From: an uncultured Chloroflexota bacterium
Lineage (GTDB): Bacteria > Chloroflexota > Dehalococcoidia > UBA3495
Reading direction: 5' to 3'
DNA length: 7,141 bases
Assembly: GCA_913020235.1 (NCBI GenBank)
Contig: CAJWBT010000118.1
Span: 1 to 7,141 of the forward strand
Shown: positions 1 through 5,487 of the stretch, piece after piece
Position numbering within the stretch: position 1 is the stretch's first letter
How the letters are laid out: each line of letters starts with the position of its first letter
Translations under genes and position numbers: made by a program
Notes under the pieces: generated by a model
Told to the model about the DNA's origin: nothing
The model's input: the letters and a program-made list of their open reading frames with translations, nothing else
Databases searched by the model: none

Positions 1-112
1 CCAGCTTCGCCAGGACCTTGCCCGCCAGGCGCGCCGCCAGTACGTTGCCCTGTCCACCGACGCCGCATACGATGACATTACAGGGGTCGTGCAACAACGT
101 CGCCTCAGCCAT
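1..112 (-). CDS. iorB: Indolepyruvate ferredoxin oxidoreductase beta subunit, N-terminal fragment (partial)
   Basis: This is the smaller subunit of a 2-oxoacid:ferredoxin oxidoreductase of the indolepyruvate type. It works with IorA to turn an aryl-pyruvate plus CoA into an aryl-acetyl-CoA, CO2 and reduced ferredoxin in the cytoplasm. Only the first 37 residues are visible; the rest lies beyond the left edge. Residues 13-26 form a first beta strand followed by GVGGQGNVLA (17-26), the glycine-rich signature that opens the gamma-type domain of this family. The ATG at 112-110 is supported by AAGGAG at 125-120, seven bases upstream. The start overlaps the iorA stop by 8 bases (ATGGCTGA), so the two genes are probably translationally coupled. 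The family call is strong because of both the motif and the iorA neighbour; the true substrate is not determined. Confidence 0.9.
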   Translation of the reverse strand, partial: MAEATLLHDPCNVIVCGVGGQGNVLAARLAGKVLAKL

Positions 113-2027
113 GATACGGCTCCTTGGTTATGGCCCCCTCGGGGCAGATGGAGGCGCACACCCCGCATCCGATGCACACAGCGTCGTCGATACGCGCCTT
201 CCCGAGTTCCCGGTCCCAACTCAGACCGGGGCACTTGAACGCTCGAATGCAGTACCTGGCGCACCCGCACGCCTCCCCCAGGCACCGTTCCGGGTCTACC
301 GTCACCTGGAACTCGGGCTTGGCGTCCCGGGGCCGCAGGAGGATGCACGGGTGGCGGAAGACCAGCACCTTGACGCCTTCCGCTTCGTCCTGCATCAGGT
401 GCACGACCTTGTCCGTCGAATCGTCTATGTTGTAGGGGTCAACCACCTCCACGGTGGCGCCGGTGGCCCGGGCCATGGCTTCGGCGTCCACGCGAGGCGC
501 CTCGGCCCCCATGGCATTGCGGCCCACACCGGCGTGGGTCTGGAAGCCGGTCAACGCGGTGGCCCCGTTGTCCAGCAGCGCCAGAACAAAATCGGAGCGG
601 TTATACTGGGCGTTGATCAGCGCCGGGACGGCGGCGTGGAAGAACGTTGAGTCCCCGCACAGGGCCACCACCGGCTGGTCGTTGCCGAACTGGCGCAGCT
701 TCCCAAGCCCCGAGGCGATGCCGGCCCCCGAGCCCATGGCTGAAGCGGTCCTGGTGATGTTGTAACCCCCGACTCCTCGGCGGTCGAGGGCGTAGCACCC
801 GATATCCCCCGTGACGATTCCGTCCCTCCCGTCCAGCCGCTGGGCGTTCTTGATGGACCACAGGCTTGCCCGGTGGGGACAGCCGGCGCACCAGACCGCC
901 TCCCGCGCTACGACCATGGTGTCGCCCACCCTCTGGGCCTCGTCCCGGTATCTGGCATCCACCATCTGATATTCCACGTCCGTCACGCCCGCCACTGCCT
1001 CGATGAGGGTCGTGGGCGTCAGCTCGCCGCAGCGCGGCAGATGGCCGCTTTCCTTGCCGTAGATTCGCTCCGGGCCGCCGGGCCATTGATTCTCCGCCGC
1101 CAGCCTGCGGAGGCTGCCCTCCAGGAAGGGGTCGATCTCTTCGGTCACCATGATGCGGGATGCTCGGGCAATGTGTTCCAGGATGAACCGCTCCGGCAGG
1201 GGCCAGGTGGTGCCCAGGTGCAGGATGCCCACCTGGTCATGCAAGCCGAGAAACTCCAGCGCCTCGGCGGCGTACAGGCGCGAGCTTCCGGCGGCGACCA
1301 CCACCAGGTCGGCACTGTCGGGGCCCTCGTAGAAGTTGAATGGAGAATCTTCGAACCGCTCCCGGATCTTCTCCACCTTCTCCAGCAGGGCAGCATGTTT
1401 GGGAATGATCGGCGTGGGCACGTAGGTCTGGGAGGTGTCCAGATGCGAGGTTGGGACCACGTCGGAGATAGGCCCAAACTCCACTAGTCCCGTGGCGTGG
1501 GAGACCCGGGTGCTGCCCCGTACGACGCATGGGAGCCGGAACTCCTCCGAGAATTCGAACGCCCAGCGGGTCATCTCCTTGGCTTCCTGGGCCGTGGACG
1601 GTTCCAGCAGAGGCATGTTGAGCCAGCGGATGATGGGCCGGGAGTCGTTCTCCGCGGCGCTGGACCAGCCCTCGGGGTCGTCGGCCACGACGATGACGTA
1701 CCCGCCGGGGACGCCTATCAGGTTCAGGTGGGCCAGAAAGTCCAGCGCCACGTTGAGCCCCTCGTGCTTCATCACCGCGAGCGCCCGCAGCCCGGTGGTC
1801 GCCGCCCCCGCGGCAACCTCCGCGGCCACCTTCTCGTTGACCGACCACTCCACGTACATGTTCACTTCGGCGGCGACACGGGCCAAGGCCTCCAGCACCT
1901 CGGTGGAGGGGGTTCCCGGATAGCCGGCCGCCACCCGCACCCCGGCCTCCAGGGCGCCGCGGGCGATGGCCTCATTGCCTAGGAGTAGCTCTCTGGCTCC
2001 AGGTGCGTTGGCGGCGAGGGTTGGCAT
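105..2027 (-). CDS. iorA: Indolepyruvate ferredoxin oxidoreductase alpha subunit (TPP and iron-sulfur subunit)
   Basis: This 640-residue catalytic subunit matches the usual IorA length. It decarboxylates 2-oxoacids on thiamine diphosphate and passes electrons to iron-sulfur clusters. Domain order: pyrimidine-binding domain (about 15-185, with GYPGTPSTEVLEAL at 35-48); transketolase-C-like domain (about 235-345); pyrophosphate-binding TPP domain (about 375-560) with CAGCPHR (380-386), GDIGCYAL (407-414), GDSTFFHA (458-465) and LDNGATALTGFQ (485-496); and a C-terminal ferredoxin domain (about 575-638). The last cluster motif is canonical (C618, C621, C624, C628-P). The first is unusual, with cysteines at 582, 587, 589, 593 and 599. 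The ATG at 2027 has GGAGG at 2038-2034, six bases upstream. It overlaps iorB by 8 bases and lies 125 bases after the FrhB-like gene, pointing to one operon. Indolepyruvate is the family's name-giving substrate; other aryl-pyruvates or 2-oxoacids are possible here. Confidence 0.95.
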   Translation of the reverse strand: MPTLAANAPGARELLLGNEAIARGALEAGVRVAAGYPGTPSTEVLEALARVAAEVNMYVEWSVNEKVAAEVAAGAATTGLRALAVMKHEGLNVALDFLAHLNLIGVPGGYVIVVADDPEGWSSAAENDSRPIIRWLNMPLLEPSTAQEAKEMTRWAFEFSEEFRLPCVVRGSTRVSHATGLVEFGPISDVVPTSHLDTSQTYVPTPIIPKHAALLEKVEKIRERFEDSPFNFYEGPDSADLVVVAAGSSRLYAAEALEFLGLHDQVGILHLGTTWPLPERFILEHIARASRIMVTEEIDPFLEGSLRRLAAENQWPGGPERIYGKESGHLPRCGELTPTTLIEAVAGVTDVEYQMVDARYRDEAQRVGDTMVVAREAVWCAGCPHRASLWSIKNAQRLDGRDGIVTGDIGCYALDRRGVGGYNITRTASAMGSGAGIASGLGKLRQFGNDQPVVALCGDSTFFHAAVPALINAQYNRSDFVLALLDNGATALTGFQTHAGVGRNAMGAEAPRVDAEAMARATGATVEVVDPYNIDDSTDKVVHLMQDEAEGVKVLVFRHPCILLRPRDAKPEFQVTVDPERCLGEACGCARYCIRAFKCPGLSWDRELGKARIDDAVCIGCGVCASICPEGAITKEPYHG

Positions 2028-2061
2028 CTTCTACCTCCACTAGTGGCCCTTGAATGTGGCC

Positions 2062-2108
2062 AAATCCCCCTCAGTCCCCCTTTATAAAAGGGGGATACAG
2101 GGGGATTT
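2062..2108. repeat. Nested 47-nt palindrome between the FrhB-like gene and iorA
   Basis: The outer arms are AAATCCCCCT (2062-2071) and AGGGGGATTT (2099-2108), a perfect 10-bp match. The inner arms are TCCCCCTTT (2075-2083) and AAAGGGGGA (2087-2095), a perfect 9-bp match around the 3-nt loop ATA. The short spacers between inner and outer arms are mostly unpaired. As RNA the element would fold into one long hairpin with an internal bulge. It lies inside the presumed operon, after the FrhB-like stop (2153) and before the iorA ribosome-binding site (2038-2034). It could set the relative expression of the two genes by partial termination or mRNA processing, or it may simply be a dispersed repeat. 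C5T3/A3G5 hairpins of this look recur between genes in various bacteria; whether this copy is repeated in its own genome cannot be seen here. Confidence 0.85.
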
Positions 2109-2152
2109 CTCCGTTACCTCGGCATCTTTTTCACGGCACAGAGGAAGACCGG

Positions 2153-3256
2153 CTAGTCCTGGATCAAGCGCGACGCGACTTCCCGGTTAAGTTTCATGAA
2201 CAGCAGGTCTCCGGCATCACCGGTGCGCTCCGCCACGCGCCGGAAGGCCCGCCGCTTCTTGTTCATCGCCGCCTCCGCCAGATGTTCGTAGTTGGCTTCC
2301 GGCAGCGGCCCCGTTTCCAGGAGACCCCGTGCCAGGGCGGTTTCCACGAGCCGGGCGCCGGCCTCCGTGCGCACCAGCAAGGTGTTCCAGCCCTCGATGC
2401 CCTCGGCGGAGCCAACGGATACGTCGGCCAACTCGGCGGTCATGTCGGGGCACAGGTCGCACGCCGGACGAATATAGGTCCGTACTTCCTCCAATGGGAT
2501 GTTGGTGCGGCTCCCGTTGGCGTGGACCTCGAATACCGCAGCGGGGGGCGGCGGCACGTCGGTCTTGGCAACCTCGTCCGGGGAAGCCACCTGGGCCAAC
2601 CGGGAGAGAAAAGCGTAGGAGAGGGCCCAGGTGCAGAAGAGACCGATGCGCAAGGTGACCCTTGGGGCGTTGCTCCGTTCCGCGTAGGGCGAAGCCGCCA
2701 TGGCGGCAACGGCCTGGAGCTGGCACGGCGTTCCCACGATTCCTAGCGGGCCCTCTCCGTTATCTCGGTTCAGGGCCTCCAGGGTGGGAGCGGCCAGGTA
2801 GCTCGAGCCGGCGCACCCCAGGACCTCCTCCGGAGTAGAAGCCACCACGCCGCGGGGAACCCCCCCTTGATTGCGCGTCAGAACGGCCGATTCAATCGTC
2901 CCCTCTTCCAGGGCGGCCCGTATCAGGGTAGTAACGGTCCCGCCGTATTGCGCCCGGGACCGTACCCCGGCATCGGTGCTGCGGGTCACCAGCACCTGCC
3001 GCACCTCACCGAGGGGCTCGCCACGATAGTGGACGCCGTGGAGCCGATCGCTGGCGGTGTCCAGGTCAAACTCGAAGCGGGGGCAGAAGGAGATACACCG
3101 GGAGGAAGTGACCGGGCATGACTCCATCACGGCAACCCTGCCCTGGAAGGGCTTCAGGTACGGGCACAGGCCGCTACAGGCGCCGCAAAATGTGCAAAGG
3201 CCGGCATCCAGGACCCGCTCCCGCAGCTGCTGGAGACCTCCGCTCGTCGTGACCAT
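2153..3256 (-). CDS. Coenzyme F420 hydrogenase/dehydrogenase beta subunit family (FrhB-like) iron-sulfur flavoprotein
   Basis: This 367-residue cytoplasmic protein belongs to the FrhB/FdhB/FpoF-like family, whose members hold FAD and [4Fe-4S] clusters and move electrons between ferredoxin-type carriers and F420 or other acceptors. Visible features: an N-terminal cluster motif CTFCGACSGLCP (cysteines 21, 24, 27, 31); further cysteines at 47, 54 and 58 ending in CPR; GTPCQLQA (175-182), the family hallmark; FCTW (207-210); and RPACDLCPDMTAELADVSVG (263-282), matching the conserved C-x2-C-x-D...ADxSxG block. The start at 3256 is chosen over the in-frame ATG at 3298 because GGAGGA sits five bases upstream of it, whereas 3298 has no such site and gives a 14-residue extension unlike the family. 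It is the first gene of a minus-strand set with iorA and iorB, which suggests it accepts or donates electrons for that enzyme. The electron partner (F420, ferredoxin, other) is not determined. Confidence 0.9.
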   Translation of the reverse strand: MVTTSGGLQQLRERVLDAGLCTFCGACSGLCPYLKPFQGRVAVMESCPVTSSRCISFCPRFEFDLDTASDRLHGVHYRGEPLGEVRQVLVTRSTDAGVRSRAQYGGTVTTLIRAALEEGTIESAVLTRNQGGVPRGVVASTPEEVLGCAGSSYLAAPTLEALNRDNGEGPLGIVGTPCQLQAVAAMAASPYAERSNAPRVTLRIGLFCTWALSYAFLSRLAQVASPDEVAKTDVPPPPAAVFEVHANGSRTNIPLEEVRTYIRPACDLCPDMTAELADVSVGSAEGIEGWNTLLVRTEAGARLVETALARGLLETGPLPEANYEHLAEAAMNKKRRAFRRVAERTGDAGDLLFMKLNREVASRLIQD

Positions 3257-3260
3257 CGGC

Positions 3261-3266
3261 TCCTCC
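3261..3266 (-). promoter_or_regulatory. Ribosome-binding site that fixes the FrhB-like start
   Basis: GGAGGA reads on the minus strand at 3266-3261, four bases before the ATG at 3256. The alternative upstream ATG at 3298 is preceded by GTTAGACCTGTCGAACC, which contains no purine-rich ribosome-binding site. This favours the shorter 367-residue product. Confidence 0.75.
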
Positions 3267-3317
3267 GATTCTGTGTCTATCTGGCAACCCGCCGCCATGG
3301 TTCGACAGGTCTAACCC

Positions 3318-3345
3318 GTAGGGGCGATTGGCCAATCGCCCCTAC
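3318..3345. repeat. Perfect 28-bp palindrome upstream of the FrhB-like gene
   Basis: GTAGGGGCGATTGG (3318-3331) is followed directly by its exact reverse complement CCAATCGCCCCTAC (3332-3345), giving two 14-bp arms with no spacer. It lies 62 bases upstream of the chosen FrhB-like start. If transcription begins near the TATAAT at 3423-3418, it would fall in the 5' leader. GTAGGGGCGA...TCGCCCCTAC palindromes are, from general experience, frequent intergenic elements in Chloroflexota-like genomes, so a dispersed repeat is the first reading. A binding site for a dimeric regulator or a leader hairpin is the alternative. Confidence 0.9.
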
Positions 3346-3417
3346 ATCGCCGGGACCCGTGCCCCGAGCATGTCGATGGGCCCGTTGGTTAGCCTCTCAA
3401 CCAGGCGACGCCCCTGG

Positions 3418-3446
3418 ATTATACACGACCCCCGCGGGTCAAGAAA
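3418..3446 (-). promoter_or_regulatory. Candidate promoter for the FrhB-like/iorA/iorB operon
   Basis: A perfect TATAAT reads on the minus strand at 3423-3418, preceded by TG. The hexamer at 17-bp spacing is TTTCTT (3446-3441), a poor -35. A better TTGACC lies at 3442-3437 but only 13 bp away, shorter than normal. The inverted repeat GACCC-CCGC-GGGTC (3427-3440) sits between the two boxes and could be an operator. The leader to the start codon would be about 155 nt and would include the 28-bp palindrome. Only the -10 match is strong, so this remains tentative. Confidence 0.3.
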
Positions 3447-3580
3447 CTTTGGGGTCGATGGTCTCGACGGGAAAGGCCGAGCCTTCTCTTAATGAGATAT
3501 TTCGGATAAGATCACAGGCCGGGGACGTGGCCCCTGACCAGGCATTCCCAAATGGGTGAAAACAGTTCGGAGGTGCAACC

Positions 3581-4036
3581 GTGGAATCCAAAGTTGATCC
3601 GATAGCCCTGCCCCAGCAGCTCCACATAGGCGTTGTGGTAAAAGATATGGACAGTACAATCAGCCGCCTGTCGTCAACCTTCGGTATCGGTCCCTGGGAA
3701 ATAAACGAGCGAACCTACCCGCCGGAGCAGGTGGTCGTGGGAACGGGGCCCTATACCTACCGGACCGCCTTCGCCAACCTGGGGCCCATTGAGCTGGAGC
3801 TGATCGAGGTTCTCGACGGGAGCCCTATCCACACCGATTTCTTGAAAACCAAGGGCGAAGGGGTCCATCATATAGGCTTTCGCATGCCTGACATGGACAA
3901 GGCAGTGACTACCTTGCAGCGACAGGGGATTGGTGTCATGCAGAGCGCTTTCAGGGAAGGGTCCAGGCACGCCTACATGGACCCCACCGACCTGGGCGGG
4001 ATCATGTTCGAGTTCGTTGAAAGGAAACCCGGCTAG
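3581..4036 (+). CDS. VOC-superfamily protein, methylmalonyl-CoA epimerase-like (glyoxalase_4 type)
   Basis: This 151-residue cytoplasmic protein has two beta-alpha-beta-beta-beta halves typical of the vicinal oxygen chelate fold. The first half begins at LHIGVVVKDMD (14-24) and the second at GVHHIGFRMPDMDKAV (94-109). Candidate metal ligands are H15, an acidic residue in IELELIE (E71 or E73), H96 or H97, and E144 in MFEFVE, arranged as in methylmalonyl-CoA epimerase and its relatives. The length also fits that family. The start is GTG at 3581, backed by GGAGGT at 3569-3574, six bases upstream. No methylmalonyl-CoA mutase or propionyl-CoA carboxylase gene is nearby, so the epimerase role is not supported by context. 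Another VOC lyase, isomerase or dioxygenase-like role is possible. The next gene on the same strand begins 204 bases later. Confidence 0.85.
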   Translation: MESKVDPIALPQQLHIGVVVKDMDSTISRLSSTFGIGPWEINERTYPPEQVVVGTGPYTYRTAFANLGPIELELIEVLDGSPIHTDFLKTKGEGVHHIGFRMPDMDKAVTTLQRQGIGVMQSAFREGSRHAYMDPTDLGGIMFEFVERKPG

Positions 4037-4240
4037 CAGTCACTCCTCGGCCCGTCCAGGCGCGGCGGCGACGAGCACCAGCCCGGAGACAATCAAGCCA
4101 GGGCAGTTTGCCAAGAGGCCCCGGAGCACCAGCTTGTGATTGGGCGTCAGCGATATTGGGATGGTCCGTGACCGGATACCCGCAAGGCAGCCCCTCGGGC
4201 GCTTCGGGCTTGCATCCTGCGACAGCTGTGGAAGGAAAGC
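4037..4240. other. Gap between the VOC and luciferase-like genes
   Basis: This 204-base gap is GC-rich with no recognised gene and no strong terminator. A small GCCC-CTC-GGGC stem is possible near 4192-4202. The ribosome-binding site of the luciferase-like gene is at the right end. The length leaves open whether the two genes share a transcript. Confidence 0.4.
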
Positions 4241-5245
4241 ATGAAGTTCGGCGTAATCCTTCAGCCCGACGATCTTGCCCGGCTTCCCGAGCGGGCTTGC
4301 CTCGCCGAAGATGTAGGGTTCGACTACCTGGGCGTCGCCGAGTCCCAGTCGTTGGCTCGGGAACTCTACGTCAGCTTGAGCGTGGTGGCCCAGGCGACCA
4401 AGAAAGCGCGGATCGGGCCGACGGTCACCAACCCCCTTACCCGCCACCCCGCGGTCACCGCCTCGGCCATCGCTTCGATCAACGACCTTTCCGGGGGACG
4501 GGCTTTTCTAGGAATCGGCACCGGCGACAGTGCCGTGCTCAACTTGGGGCTCCGTCCGGCCCGGCTGGCCCAGCTCAAAGAGTACATGGATGCGGTCCGG
4601 GTCGTGCTGTCGGGACAGACCCACCAGTACAAAGAACGGAGTATTCATGTTCGCTGGTCCAGCGCGGTGGTGCCCTTCCTCATGTCGGCGGAAGGACCCA
4701 AGACCCTGGCCATGGCTGGTGCGGAGGCCGATGCGGTGCTGGTCCACACCGGGTTGACGTCCGAGGTGCTCTGGGACTCGGTGGCCCGAATCCGGGAAGG
4801 AGAGCGGGCCGCCGGGAAACGGGAGGGTTCGACCGAGGTGTGGGCCTTCGCCAAATGCAGCATCGCCGGCCGCCGGGAGCAGGCCATCGGCGAAATCAAG
4901 ATGGCCTTGGCCGCCAGCGCTCACCACGCCTTTCGCTTCACCCTGGAGGGAAAGCACGTGCCCGAGGCGCTCAAGGAGTCCGTTTCGACCCTGTTCCGCG
5001 AGTACGTACCGGCTCAGCACGAGCAGCTGGGCCGGACGCGAAACGCCGCCCTGAGCGACGAGCTGGGGTTGACCGACTACCTGGCAGACCGGTTCGCCGT
5101 GGCCGGGACGCCCGCCGAGTGCCGGGAGAAGACACGGGCCATTGAGCGGGCGGGAGTGGAGGTGTTGCTCATCACTTCCTATGGCACACAGCAAGAAGAG
5201 ACCATCAGGCGCTTCGGCCAGGAGGTAATCGCCCAATCGAAGTGA
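4241..5245 (+). CDS. Luciferase-like (LLM class) flavin- or F420-dependent oxidoreductase
   Basis: This 334-residue protein is a member of the bacterial luciferase superfamily (TIM barrel). It is closest in look to the F420-dependent methylene-tetrahydromethanopterin reductase/glucose-6-phosphate dehydrogenase branch. Visible features: N-terminal strand MKFGVIL; ARIGPTVTNPLTRHPAVTA (56-74), the conserved TNPxxRHP segment; SGGRAFLGIGTGDSA (84-98), the glycine-rich cofactor-phosphate loop; SAEGPKTLAMAGAEADAVL (149-167); and VAGTPAECREK (287-297), the typical C-terminal block. The ATG at 4241 has AAGGAAA just upstream (4232-4238). The cofactor (F420H2, FMNH2) and substrate cannot be read from the sequence. 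The protein may be co-transcribed with the VOC gene upstream, although the 204-base gap would allow its own promoter. It converges on the hydantoinase-B gene. Large families of such paralogues are reported in SAR202 Chloroflexota. Confidence 0.92.
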   Translation: MKFGVILQPDDLARLPERACLAEDVGFDYLGVAESQSLARELYVSLSVVAQATKKARIGPTVTNPLTRHPAVTASAIASINDLSGGRAFLGIGTGDSAVLNLGLRPARLAQLKEYMDAVRVVLSGQTHQYKERSIHVRWSSAVVPFLMSAEGPKTLAMAGAEADAVLVHTGLTSEVLWDSVARIREGERAAGKREGSTEVWAFAKCSIAGRREQAIGEIKMALAASAHHAFRFTLEGKHVPEALKESVSTLFREYVPAQHEQLGRTRNAALSDELGLTDYLADRFAVAGTPAECREKTRAIERAGVEVLLITSYGTQQEETIRRFGQEVIAQSK

Positions 5246-5487
5246 CGAAACGCTGGTACCATGCCGGTCCAGACAGCCGGTGATCCCTAGAGACCCTCTC
5301 AGACGCCGTCGCCAGGATTTAGGGCTTCTCCCTGACCGCGCTGCCACACCATCTTGCAAATAGCTTTGCGGCCCCCGCGATCGTCTTTCCGGCGGAAATC
5401 GGAATCCAGGGGAATGCTAGCTGGCTCCCCTTTCCGCGGAAGGGCCGGGTTGACGGACCGGGCATCAAGCCATTCAGAAACGCTACA
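5246..5487. other. Convergent intergenic region
   Basis: These 242 bases lie between the 3' ends of the luciferase-like gene (plus) and the hydantoinase-B gene (minus). No gene was recognised. Apart from a weak hairpin at 5408-5431, only short local symmetries such as TTCCGCGGAA (5432-5441) are seen. The region probably holds the 3' untranslated ends of both transcripts. Confidence 0.6.
5408..5431. terminator. Possible weak bidirectional terminator hairpin
   Basis: AGGGGA (5408-5413) and TCCCCT (5426-5431) can pair across a 12-nt loop between two convergent genes. The plus-strand side is followed by only two further T residues and the minus-strand side has no T-run, so a classic intrinsic terminator is not shown. 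Position is the main support. Confidence 0.2.

Larger units (their letters stand above)
3257..3580. other. Divergent intergenic region between the FrhB-like and VOC genes
   Basis: These 324 bases separate two divergently transcribed genes, so they should hold both promoters. On the FrhB side there is a perfect palindrome (3318-3345) and a TATAAT hexamer reading on the minus strand. On the VOC side there is a more AT-rich stretch around 3486-3512, including TAAGAT at 3507-3512, but no convincing paired -35 box. Short reading frames here lack family features, and no RNA gene was recognised. Confidence 0.6.

Noticed and set aside
18..650. Plus-strand 210-residue open frame opposite iorA/iorB
   Set aside because: It is antisense to the iorA ferredoxin and TPP domains and the iorB start, with no family features.
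3296..3298. Upstream ATG for the FrhB-like protein
   Set aside because: There is no ribosome-binding site before it, and the ATG at 3256 has a strong one.
3481..3580. Possible riboswitch in the VOC leader
   Set aside because: Short GC stems are present, but no conserved box of cobalamin, SAM, TPP, glycine or c-di-GMP riboswitches was recognised.
4040..4447. Minus-strand open frame spanning the VOC/LLM gap with a hydrophobic end
   Set aside because: More than half lies antisense to the luciferase-like gene and the remainder shows no motif; no ribosome-binding site was seen to support it.
4108..5145. Plus-strand 345-residue open frame overlapping the luciferase-like gene
   Set aside because: It is in a different frame of the well-supported luciferase-like gene, is arginine/glycine-rich as expected of a GC-rich shadow frame, and shows no family motif.
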